Source of the DNA: Rhodospirillaceae bacterium
GTDB lineage: Bacteria; Pseudomonadota; Alphaproteobacteria; Rhodospirillales; Magnetovibrionaceae
Direction of reading: 5' to 3'
Length of the DNA stretch: 13,716 nucleotides
Assembly: GCA_029881835.1 (NCBI GenBank)
Contig: JAOULV010000012.1
Span: forward strand, 1 to 13,716
The notes under the pieces are model-generated. The model searched no databases and was not told the origin of the DNA. It saw only the letters and a list, made by a program, of their open reading frames with translations. Positions 6,771-13,716 of the stretch are shown in pieces. The position numbers and the translations under genes were made by a program. Position 1 is the stretch's first letter; each line of letters opens with the position of its first letter.

Positions 6771-7175
6771 TCAGGTTTGTTCAAGCTCAATAAGAGTAGA
6801 ATAAAAATCCTTGGGGTGTAAAAAAATTACCGGCTTGCCGTGTGCACCGATTTTGGCCTCGCCCCCGCCCAACACCCGTATGCCGTCAGCTGATAGCTTT
6901 TTTGAAGCAAGGTCAACGTTGTCGACCTCAAGGCATATGTGGTGGATGCCGCCTTCGGGGTTGCGCTCAAGAAATTTTGCGATGGGTGAATCTTCGCCCA
7001 GTGGTTCCAGCAATTCAATCTTGGCGTTATCTAGTTCAACAAAAACTACGTTAACGCCATGTTCCGGCTGTGCCATTGGTGCAGACACGACCGCGCCCAA
7101 ATGATCTTTATAGCGCTTGGCCGCAAGCGCAAGATCGGGAACCGCAATGGCAATATGGTTTAATCCTTTAATCAT
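6771..7175 (-). CDS. mce: Methylmalonyl-CoA epimerase
   Basis: VOC-fold (glyoxalase/bleomycin-resistance superfamily) enzyme that interconverts (2R)- and (2S)-methylmalonyl-CoA, linking biotin-dependent propionyl-CoA carboxylase to B12-dependent methylmalonyl-CoA mutase. The 134-residue length is typical of bacterial epimerases. Two beta-alpha-beta-beta-beta modules are visible: NHIAIAV at 6-12 with metal ligand H7; IELLEPLG at 53-60, the usual family text; GGIHHICLEVD at 75-85 with the second metal histidine; and IELE at 129-132 with the C-terminal acidic ligand/base. Start ATG at 7175, 32 bases after rnj. The neighbouring birA (biotin attachment, needed by the carboxylase) and coaX (CoA synthesis) fit the pathway. 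Members of this superfamily can be confused with lactoylglutathione lyases, but length, motifs and position after rnj favour the epimerase. Confidence 0.92.
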   Translation of the reverse strand: MIKGLNHIAIAVPDLALAAKRYKDHLGAVVSAPMAQPEHGVNVVFVELDNAKIELLEPLGEDSPIAKFLERNPEGGIHHICLEVDNVDLASKKLSADGIRVLGGGEAKIGAHGKPVIFLHPKDFYSTLIELEQT

Positions 7176-7207
7176 GTTCTTAAATCTACCAGCTAAAATA
7201 ATTTAAG

Positions 7208-8866
7208 TCACATTCTAGTGAGATGCACTTTGACAATGGCGTTTTTATCGATATTTCCACGGAAATAGCGCCTTACGGCTATGCGTATGGCTTCGGATAC
7301 CTGATCATCGTCTAACAAGGCTTTGCGTGAAAGCCGGGCCAGCGCGCCGTGGGCGGTTTCAATCGCGCCTTGTTCTATTTCGTCTTCATTATGTTCAACC
7401 AACCCGGTGGTGGAAATTTGCACCGGAACCATCAATCCGCCCTTGGCATCAATTATCACTGAAACCACGGCCGAGCCGTTAAATAACGCCCGGGCACGAC
7501 CACGCACCAATTCACCGTCTAGCGGCACCACCCTGTTTCCCTCTAATGTTAGCCTGCCATTGCTGACCTGCTCAATCACCCCTGCCGGCCCCGGGGCAAG
7601 GCGCACCATTGATCCGTTTTCACACACCACCGTTTCCTTGACCTGACAATTACGCGCCAGCTTTGCGTGTTCGGCCAAGTGGCGAAGCTCGCCATGAACC
7701 GGAACCGCAATTTGCGGCTTTACCATCTGATACATTTCAACCAATTCATCGCGCGCCGGATGACCGGAAACATGAATAAACCTGTCGTTATCGGTTATTA
7801 TTTCGATTCCCGTTCTGACCAAGCGGTTTTGCAAGCGGCCAATGGATACTTCGTTACCGGGAATTACCCGCGAAGAAAAAATTACCGTATCACCATTATC
7901 AAGGCTAACCCGTGGATGGTCACCGGCGGCAATGCGCGAAAGTGCGGCGCGCGGTTCGCCTTGGGATCCGGTACAAATAATCAGGCATTTATCGCGCGGC
8001 AAAAAACCAGCCATTTCTTCATCAAGAAACGCGGGCGTGTCTTGCAGGTATCCATTTTCTTTGGCGGCCTGAACCATTCGTTCAATCGACCGCCCCGCCG
8101 CAACAACGTCACGCCCATTGGCCCGTGCCGCACGGGCAATGGTATCAAGCCTTGCTACATTGGAAGCAAAGCACGTTACCGCAACCCGGTTTTCACATTC
8201 GGCAATTACCTCGGTCAAGCTTTGCAAAAGGTCGCCTTCGGAACCGCTGGTGCCACGGTTAAACACGTTGGTTGAATCGCAAACTATTGCCAACACGCCA
8301 TCATCACCAAGTCTACGAATTGCCGCTTTGTCGGTTACCTCGCCTATTATCGGGTCGGGATCAAGCTTCCAATCACCGGTATGAAGAACGGTTCCCAATG
8401 GGGTGCGTATGGCAATGGCGTTGGGTTCGGGGATTGAATGGGTAATGGTAATTAAATCCATCTCGAACGGGCCTACTTTAAAGCTGCCATTAAGGGGGAT
8501 CTCTATAATTTCGACTCGTTCCAGCAATCCCGCATCGGCCAATTTGCGCTTTAGCACAGATATGGTGAAACCTGTCGCGTATATGGGGCATTCAAACCGT
8601 TCCCACAAATAAGGAACCGCACCAAGGTGATCTTCGTGCGCGTGGGTAAGAACAATTCCCGCTAAATTTTCTTTGTGGCTTTCGATGTATGCCGGGTCCG
8701 GCATTATAACATCGACACCGGGATGGGTTCCATCACCAAAGGTAATGCCAAGATCAACCATTACCCATTGGATATTTCCGGGCGCGCCAAAACCATAAAG
8801 ATTAAGGTTCATTCCTATTTCGCCGGCGCCACCCAGTGGAAGAAATACTAATTCTTCACCCGACAT
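7208..8866 (-). CDS. rnj: Ribonuclease J
   Basis: Metallo-beta-lactamase/beta-CASP ribonuclease with 5'-to-3' exonuclease and endonuclease activity in mRNA decay and rRNA maturation. At 552 residues it is of usual length. Motifs: HAHEDH at 75-80 (two-zinc site), H143, D165 in HTGDWKLD, and the beta-CASP part with H365 and H369 (HVSGHP) and H391 (VPVHGE), followed by a C-terminal domain. All expected ligands are present. Start: the frame is open to an ATG at 8914 inside coaX, but the ATG at 8866 has a strong Shine-Dalgarno (GAAAGG at 8873-8878, spacing 6) that overlaps the coaX stop, and MSGEELVFLPLGG is the typical N-terminus. The coaX-rnj-mce order is common in alphaproteobacteria, where RNase J coexists with an RNase E family enzyme. 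Confidence 0.95.
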   Translation of the reverse strand: MSGEELVFLPLGGAGEIGMNLNLYGFGAPGNIQWVMVDLGITFGDGTHPGVDVIMPDPAYIESHKENLAGIVLTHAHEDHLGAVPYLWERFECPIYATGFTISVLKRKLADAGLLERVEIIEIPLNGSFKVGPFEMDLITITHSIPEPNAIAIRTPLGTVLHTGDWKLDPDPIIGEVTDKAAIRRLGDDGVLAIVCDSTNVFNRGTSGSEGDLLQSLTEVIAECENRVAVTCFASNVARLDTIARAARANGRDVVAAGRSIERMVQAAKENGYLQDTPAFLDEEMAGFLPRDKCLIICTGSQGEPRAALSRIAAGDHPRVSLDNGDTVIFSSRVIPGNEVSIGRLQNRLVRTGIEIITDNDRFIHVSGHPARDELVEMYQMVKPQIAVPVHGELRHLAEHAKLARNCQVKETVVCENGSMVRLAPGPAGVIEQVSNGRLTLEGNRVVPLDGELVRGRARALFNGSAVVSVIIDAKGGLMVPVQISTTGLVEHNEDEIEQGAIETAHGALARLSRKALLDDDQVSEAIRIAVRRYFRGNIDKNAIVKVHLTRM

Positions 8867-8872
8867 ACCTAA

Positions 8873-8878
8873 CCTTTC
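8873..8878 (-). promoter_or_regulatory. Ribosome binding site deciding the rnj start
   Basis: GAAAGG on the minus strand lies 6 bases before the ATG at 8866 and overlaps the coaX stop codon (8877-8879). This supports the shorter RNase J and suggests translational coupling of coaX to rnj. Confidence 0.7.
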
Positions 8879-9650
8879 AATTTTTGTTTTTACGCCAGAT
8901 GGCAAAAAGTCCATTGACCGTCAGGTCGCCGTCCACGATTTTGATAATGTCGGTTCCTTCGCTAAATAAATGCGCAAGCCCGCCGGTGGCGATCACGCCC
9001 ATTTCAAGCCCCAGCTCATCTTTGATGCGCTTGACTATGCCCTCAATAATGCTGACATACCCCCAATATATACCAGATTGCATGGCCGGTACGGTTGCCT
9101 TGCCGATTACACGTTCGGGTTTGCTAACTGTTATTTTAGGAAGCTTGGCGGTGGCATGATGCAAGGCATCAAGCGAAAGATTTATACCCGGCGCAATAAC
9201 CCCGCCTGCGTAATTACCGTTTTCATCGACCACGTCAAACGTGGTTGCGGTTCCAAAATCAATTACAATTAACGGAACGGTGTATTTTTCCACCGCGCCC
9301 ACCGCATTTACCAAACGGTCGGCGCCTACCTCTGTCGGGTTATCGACCAGAACTTCTATGCCCAACGAAATGCCACCTTCGCCGACCACCAGCGGTTCAG
9401 TGGATATATAATTTTTACAAAAATCTATCAATTCACCGCGCATAAGCGGAACCACCGATGAAATTATGGCGTCAGAAATTTTTTCTTTTTCAATTTGTTT
9501 ATCGGCTAGGGCGCGGTTCATCCAATCGGTCAATTCATCGGCCGTAATTTCGGCTATGGTGGCAATGCGCCAGCCGGCACGAATTGTTCCGTCATCAGCA
9601 AAAACGGCAAACACAATATTGGTATTACCAACATCAATCGCTAACAGCAT
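8877..9650 (-). CDS. coaX: Type III pantothenate kinase
   Basis: First committed step of coenzyme A synthesis: ATP-dependent phosphorylation of pantothenate. The type III enzyme (ASKHA fold) is insensitive to CoA feedback and typically requires a monovalent cation. The 257-residue length is standard. Motifs: the P-loop-like DVGNTN at 6-11, GADRLVNAVGA about 108-118, and VIDFGTATTFDVV about 128-140 followed by GGVIAPGI. Start ATG at 9650, just 3 bases after the birA stop. It lies between birA and rnj, as in many alphaproteobacteria, and was probably transcribed with nuoN-birA. CoA made by this pathway feeds the acyl-CoA metabolism that the downstream epimerase also serves. Confidence 0.95.
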   Translation of the reverse strand: MLLAIDVGNTNIVFAVFADDGTIRAGWRIATIAEITADELTDWMNRALADKQIEKEKISDAIISSVVPLMRGELIDFCKNYISTEPLVVGEGGISLGIEVLVDNPTEVGADRLVNAVGAVEKYTVPLIVIDFGTATTFDVVDENGNYAGGVIAPGINLSLDALHHATAKLPKITVSKPERVIGKATVPAMQSGIYWGYVSIIEGIVKRIKDELGLEMGVIATGGLAHLFSEGTDIIKIVDGDLTVNGLFAIWRKNKN

Positions 9651-9653
9651 GCT

Positions 9654-10454
9654 TTAATCCATTTCGCCATTAGTGGGTGATATAAACACATCACCCGCAG
9701 TTATTAATCGCTCAACGCTATTGTTTATACCCAGCACTAGCGCGCCATCTTTATTCAGGTCTTTGAATGTGCCGCTTATGGTTTCGTTTGGCAACCGAAC
9801 TGTGATTTCCCCGCCCAAACCAGCAGCGCGCGCCAGCCACGCATTTCGCACAGGGGCAAACCCGCCTTTTTGCCAAGCCGTCAGGCCCCTATCAAATTTA
9901 TGAACAATATCACCAAGAATGGATGCAATTGATGTGGGTTGAAAATCAAACCCTTCGTCAACCAATGCGGTTGTTATAACCCCCCCTTCGCCCGTGCCGG
10001 GATGGGCGCAAACATTTATACCAACACCGATTATCAGCCATTTAAGCGTTTTTCCATCATTGGCGCTTTCGCTTTCCATTAATATGCCGGATATTTTTTT
10101 GCCATTAAGCAAAACGTCATTGGGCCATTTGGTTTCAACTTTTGTTCCGCTTGGCAAAAAATCGCTCAGGCTTTCGGCGATTACATTGGCGATAACAAAA
10201 CCAAGCTGCATTGCATCTGCTACATCACCATTCAAGCGAAGCAAAATTGAAAAATAAATATTTCCTTCGGGCGATACCCAACTGCGCCCACGTCTGCCGC
10301 GCCCGGCACTTTGGCTGGCGGCCCAGATAACGGTTTTATCAGATGCGCCACCTTCTGCCTGACGGCGAGCTTCAAGATTGGTGCTGTCAACACCACCTAG
10401 CCTTAGAAGCTGGTAGCTTGAGGGAAGTTCTGGCTCGCTTGCGGCCACTGTCAT
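9654..10454 (-). CDS. birA: Biotin--[acetyl-CoA-carboxylase] ligase
   Basis: Attaches biotin to biotin-carboxyl-carrier domains through biotinyl-AMP. At 266 residues the catalytic domain begins almost at once (VDSTN at 22-26), so there is no N-terminal winged-helix domain: this is the monofunctional group I form and is not expected to repress biotin genes, unlike E. coli BirA. Motifs: GRGRRGRSWVSP at 51-62 (biotinyl-AMP binding loop), KWPNDV at 109-114, K120 in GKKISGILME, IIGVGINV at 141-148, and a small C-terminal SH3-like domain (about 220-266). Start ATG at 10454, 21 bases after nuoN. The substrates probably include acetyl-CoA and propionyl-CoA carboxylases, the latter upstream of the epimerase encoded four genes later (inference). 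Confidence 0.93.
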   Translation of the reverse strand: MTVAASEPELPSSYQLLRLGGVDSTNLEARRQAEGGASDKTVIWAASQSAGRGRRGRSWVSPEGNIYFSILLRLNGDVADAMQLGFVIANVIAESLSDFLPSGTKVETKWPNDVLLNGKKISGILMESESANDGKTLKWLIIGVGINVCAHPGTGEGGVITTALVDEGFDFQPTSIASILGDIVHKFDRGLTAWQKGGFAPVRNAWLARAAGLGGEITVRLPNETISGTFKDLNKDGALVLGINNSVERLITAGDVFISPTNGEMD

Positions 10455-10475
10455 TGCTGTGTGCGCCCCCTAAGC

Positions 10476-11951
10476 TTATCTTAAGAAAAGTACGCTAGCA
10501 GCGGCCTCAGCCCCATTAATAATCGGGTTAGGAAAGGCAATAAAGCCAAGAATAAATACCGTAGTTATAACCAAAACACCGACAACTGGTTTGGCCAATG
10601 GGGTGTCTAGGGTTTGCGACGTCGCTTTGTCAAAATACATTATCTTAACAATGCGAATGTAATAAAACGCGCCAATAACGCTTGATAGCACGCCCAATAT
10701 GGCAAGGGTAAATAACCCTGCTTCAACCGCTGACATGAATATATAAAACTTACCGATAAATCCGGCCAATGGTGGGATGCCGGCCATGGAAAACATGAAA
10801 ATTGAAAGCGCCGCGGCCATGGCGGGATGTGATTTGGAAAGCCCGGCAAGGTCGTAAATATTTTCAACCGAACGCTCATCCCTGCGCATCGAAATTATGC
10901 AGGCAAAAGTACCGATATTCATAAAAACATATATGGCGATATAAACCAAAACGCTACGCACGCCACCTTCGTTTGCGACCGCCAACCCGATAAGGGCATA
11001 GCCGACATGCCCGATTGAGCTATAAGCCATCATCCGCTTGATATTGGTTTGCGCGATAGCACCAAACGCGCCCAAAACCATCGAAGCAATGGAAATAACA
11101 ATTACAATTTGCTGCCAATCGCTTGCCAACCCGCCGAACGGCCCGTTCATAACCCGAATAAACAGGGCAAGGGCCGCAACCTTTGGCGCAACAGAAAAGA
11201 ACGCGGTTATGGGTGTGGGCGCGCCTTCGTAAACATCGGGTGTCCACATATGGAACGGAACGGCCGAAACCTTAAACGCCAGGCCGGCCATGATGAAAAC
11301 CAAACCCACAACCAAGCCGACCGATGGCTCTTCCCCGCTAGCAAACATTTCTGCCAACATGTCAAAGCTAAGTGTGCCGGAAAAACCATAAACAAGGCTG
11401 GAACCATAAAGCAACATGCCTGAGGCAAGCGCACCAAGGACAAAATATTTAAGACCGGATTCAGTTGAGCGCACTTCATCGCGCTGATAGGCAGCCAATA
11501 TATAAAGCGAAAGCGATTGTAGTTCTAAACCCAGATAAAGCGATATAAGGCTATTGGCTGAAACCATCATCATCATGCCAAGGGTGGCAAATAAAATAAT
11601 CACCACATATTCAAACCGTTGACAGCCCTGCTTTTCCATCCAGTCTTGAGCAAGGATTACAGAAAAAGTTGAAGCCAGCAGTATCAACGCTTTGGCAAAG
11701 GTTGAAAATGGATCGGAAACAAACATTCCGTCAAAGGTTATTAGCTTTTCCCCCGAAACGGTAATAACCAGCGCAAGGGAAAGCACAAGCATTACAACGC
11801 CAAGGCCAGACGCCATGCGTGACGCTTTCAGCACCCCGTCGTTTCCGGTTGTGTTGCTAAATACGCCCAACATCAAAAGCACCATGGCGGAGACACCAAG
11901 GAATATTTCCGGCATTGCCGGTGCAAGGTTTGGAACTTCAGCCATTGGCAT
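10476..11951 (-). CDS. nuoN: NADH-quinone oxidoreductase subunit N
   Basis: Antiporter-like membrane subunit of complex I that carries one of the proton channels. The 491-residue length and about 14 predicted hydrophobic segments fit the family. Counterparts of the key E. coli channel residues are visible: E143 in GLELQSL (E133), K227 in AFKVSAVPFH (K217), K257 in APKVAAL (K247), and K401 in GFIGKFYIF (K395). Start ATG at 11951 with AAGGAG at 11962-11967, spacing 10; a second ATG at residue 3 is less well placed. It follows nuoM after 22 bases and is the last nuo gene, as usual, before birA. Confidence 0.97.
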   Translation of the reverse strand: MPMAEVPNLAPAMPEIFLGVSAMVLLMLGVFSNTTGNDGVLKASRMASGLGVVMLVLSLALVITVSGEKLITFDGMFVSDPFSTFAKALILLASTFSVILAQDWMEKQGCQRFEYVVIILFATLGMMMMVSANSLISLYLGLELQSLSLYILAAYQRDEVRSTESGLKYFVLGALASGMLLYGSSLVYGFSGTLSFDMLAEMFASGEEPSVGLVVGLVFIMAGLAFKVSAVPFHMWTPDVYEGAPTPITAFFSVAPKVAALALFIRVMNGPFGGLASDWQQIVIVISIASMVLGAFGAIAQTNIKRMMAYSSIGHVGYALIGLAVANEGGVRSVLVYIAIYVFMNIGTFACIISMRRDERSVENIYDLAGLSKSHPAMAAALSIFMFSMAGIPPLAGFIGKFYIFMSAVEAGLFTLAILGVLSSVIGAFYYIRIVKIMYFDKATSQTLDTPLAKPVVGVLVITTVFILGFIAFPNPIINGAEAAASVLFLR

Positions 11952-11961
11952 TAACCGCTAA

Positions 11962-11967
11962 CTCCTT
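11962..11967 (-). promoter_or_regulatory. Ribosome binding site of nuoN
   Basis: AAGGAG on the minus strand, 10 bases before the ATG at 11951 and 16 before the in-frame ATG at 11945. It favours the upstream start. Confidence 0.65.
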
Positions 11968-11973
11968 AAAAAC

Positions 11974-13488
11974 TTAATTTCCGGCAACCGTTACGACCTT
12001 GGCCGCATCAACCGCCACGTTTACCTGCGATATCAGGTTTTCAACAGACACGTGCATAAAATCCAAAAATGAAACGGGATAAACCCCCATCCACAACGTC
12101 AATATAACCAACGGGGCAAACACCGCAATTTCACGGGCATTAAGATCGGTAATTTTTAATAATGATTCCTTTGTCAGCGCACCAAAAATAACCCGACGAT
12201 ACAAATAAAGCATATACGCCGCACCCAAAATAACCCCGGTTGCCGCCAATGCCGCAACCCAGGTATTGACCTTGAATATACCGACCAGCACCAAAAATTC
12301 GCCAACAAACCCACCGGTTCCGGGCAAGCCGACTGATGCCATCATAAATATCATAAACACCAACCCGTATGCCGGCATACGGTGAACCAGCCCACCGTAA
12401 TCGGATATTTCGCGCGAATGAATGCGGTCATAAACCACACCAACCACCAAAAATAACGCGGCCGAAACAACGCCGTGGCTTAACATTTGATAAATCGCCC
12501 CTTCGACCCCTTGCACGTTAAGGGTAAATGTGCCGGCCGTGACAAAACCCATGTGGGCAATAGACGAATAGGCAATAAGTTTTTTCATGTCGTGCTGCAC
12601 CAACGCCACCAATGATGTGTAAATCACCGCCACAACCGAAAGGCTGAAAATTAACGGGGTAAAATAAACCGTCGCATCGGGGAACATGGGCAATGAAAAA
12701 CGCAAGAACCCGTAACCACCGAATTTCAACAACACGCCCGCCAGTATAACCGAACCGGCTGTCGGCGCTTCAACGTGGGCATCGGGCAACCATGTATGGA
12801 CCGGCCACATGGGAACCTTGACCGCAAATGAAGCAAAGAACGCAAGCCATAGCCATTTTTGCAAACCGGGTGAAAAATTAGCCGCCATTAATTCCACCAT
12901 GTCGGTGGTTCCGGCATTAGTGTACATGACCAAAATGGCCAGAAGCATCAAGACCGAACCCAAAAGCGTATAAAGGAAAAACTTGAACGAGGCATAAACC
13001 CGGTTCGGCCCACCCCATACACCAATAATAAGGAACATCGGTATCAGCACTGCTTCGAAGAAAATATAAAACACCACAAGATCAAGTGCGGCGAACATGC
13101 CGATCATCATGGTTTCTAAAACCAAGAAAGCAGCCATGAATTCCTTGACCCGGTTTTGGATGCTATCCCAGCTTGCCAGTACACATATTGGTGTCAGCAG
13201 GGTTGTTAACATAACAAACAACAATGATATGCCATCAAGCCCGATGAAATAGCTGATGTTATATCCCGGTATCCATTCGTGGCGTTCGGTAAACTGAAAG
13301 TCGGCGGTTGATTGATCAAAGTTAAACCACAAGAACAATGACAGCACGAACGTAATAAGCGATGTCCACAGCGCCATCTTGCGCGCGCCGTTAGCTATCA
13401 CCGCATCATCGCCGCGCATAATCAAAATAAATACCGCACCCGCCAACGGCAGGAACGTCAAGATTGAGAGGATGGGAAAATTAGCCAT
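11974..13488 (-). CDS. nuoM: NADH-quinone oxidoreductase subunit M
   Basis: Antiporter-like proton-pumping membrane subunit of complex I. The 504-residue length and about 14 hydrophobic segments are typical. Channel residues correspond to those of E. coli: E145 in YIFFEAVLIP (E144), K224 in FAVKVPMWPVHTWLPDAH (K234), K255 in LLKFGGYG (K265), and E397 in GGFVGEF (E407). The HTWLPDAHVEAPTAGS block is the hallmark of the NuoL/M family. Start ATG at 13488, 6 bases after nuoL. Gene order nuoL-nuoM-nuoN is the standard end of the nuo operon. Confidence 0.97.
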   Translation of the reverse strand: MANFPILSILTFLPLAGAVFILIMRGDDAVIANGARKMALWTSLITFVLSLFLWFNFDQSTADFQFTERHEWIPGYNISYFIGLDGISLLFVMLTTLLTPICVLASWDSIQNRVKEFMAAFLVLETMMIGMFAALDLVVFYIFFEAVLIPMFLIIGVWGGPNRVYASFKFFLYTLLGSVLMLLAILVMYTNAGTTDMVELMAANFSPGLQKWLWLAFFASFAVKVPMWPVHTWLPDAHVEAPTAGSVILAGVLLKFGGYGFLRFSLPMFPDATVYFTPLIFSLSVVAVIYTSLVALVQHDMKKLIAYSSIAHMGFVTAGTFTLNVQGVEGAIYQMLSHGVVSAALFLVVGVVYDRIHSREISDYGGLVHRMPAYGLVFMIFMMASVGLPGTGGFVGEFLVLVGIFKVNTWVAALAATGVILGAAYMLYLYRRVIFGALTKESLLKITDLNAREIAVFAPLVILTLWMGVYPVSFLDFMHVSVENLISQVNVAVDAAKVVTVAGN

Positions 13489-13494
13489 GTTCCA

Positions 13495-13716
13495 TCACCC
13501 CGCGTGCGCAAACAAATACCAAGAAACCATAAATACAACACCTATCAGCATTGAAAATGCATAATGATAAAGATAACCGGATTGAAGCGCGCTCACCCGT
13601 TCGGCGGTATCGCCCGCAGTGTGGGCAACGCCATCGGGGCCAATGCCATCAATGATGGCTTTGTCGCCCGTCTTCCAGAGCTCGCGCCCAATACGAAAAG
13701 CTGGTTTTACGAAAAT
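13495..13716 (-). CDS. nuoL: NADH-quinone oxidoreductase subunit L, C-terminal end (cut by window edge)
   Basis: Translating by hand from the window edge gives 73 residues ending at TGA (13497-13495), 6 bases before the nuoM start. The segment contains FRIGRELWKTGDKAIIDG and GPDGVA, then a hydrophobic final helix with LQSGYLYHYAFSMLIGVV. The pattern of K/W-GD-x2-IDG followed by LQxGYLYHYA is characteristic of the C-terminus of NuoL, after its long lateral helix. The rest of the gene lies beyond 13716. Position before nuoM agrees. Confidence 0.9.
   Translation of the reverse strand: MFVKPAFRIGRELWKTGDKAIIDGIGPDGVAHTAGDTAERVSALQSGYLYHYAFSMLIGVVFMVSWYLFAHAG

Noticed and set aside
7667..8275. 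Plus-strand open frame of 202 codons opposite rnj
   Set aside because: Shadow of RNase J coding sequence; no recognisable domain.
8867..8914. Sixteen-residue N-terminal extension of RNase J from the ATG at 8914
   Set aside because: It lies within coaX, while the ATG at 8866 has a strong Shine-Dalgarno and the family N-terminus.

Overview
The window looks like ordinary core chromosome of an alphaproteobacterium of moderate G+C (roughly 45-52% in lines counted by eye). The assignment rests on gene order: the end of the nuo operon runs into birA, coaX, RNase J and methylmalonyl-CoA epimerase, then into lolC-lolD and dnaE, an arrangement familiar from Rhodospirillales, Rhizobiales and their relatives. 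I cannot place it to genus. Every protein gene lies on the minus strand, so transcription runs from high to low coordinates.

Reading in the direction of transcription: the C-terminal end of nuoL (cut by the window edge), nuoM and nuoN encode the antiporter-like membrane subunits of respiratory complex I. Gaps are 6 and 22 bases. The same run continues, with gaps of 3 to 32 bases, through birA (biotin-protein ligase), coaX (type III pantothenate kinase), rnj (RNase J), mce (methylmalonyl-CoA epimerase), a 55-residue single-pass membrane protein of unknown function, and tag (3-methyladenine DNA glycosylase I). The metabolic theme is cofactor supply (biotin, CoA) plus the propionyl-CoA/methylmalonyl-CoA route, linked to respiration and RNA turnover. 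A 134-base gap with a plausible promoter precedes lolC-lolD, the inner-membrane lipoprotein-release ABC transporter. A 135-base gap holding an exact DnaA-box 9-mer precedes dnaE, the replicative polymerase alpha subunit.

Beyond the dnaE stop (1-275) there is no protein gene. Positions 1-156 fold, specifically as the plus-strand RNA, into a long closed rod: a 23-pair closing stem, an open central region with a 3'-side hairpin, and a long apical stem. This architecture and size resemble 6S RNA. It is the most interesting element in the window, although the identification is by eye only.

The other departures from the expected layout are the tag gene plus the small membrane protein sitting between mce and lolC, where many alphaproteobacteria carry a DUF1467 gene and proS, and the more AT-rich composition of that segment. 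I see no mobile element, CRISPR array, tRNA or rRNA gene, and no gene-free stretch above 300 bases. I found no novel multi-gene system here.
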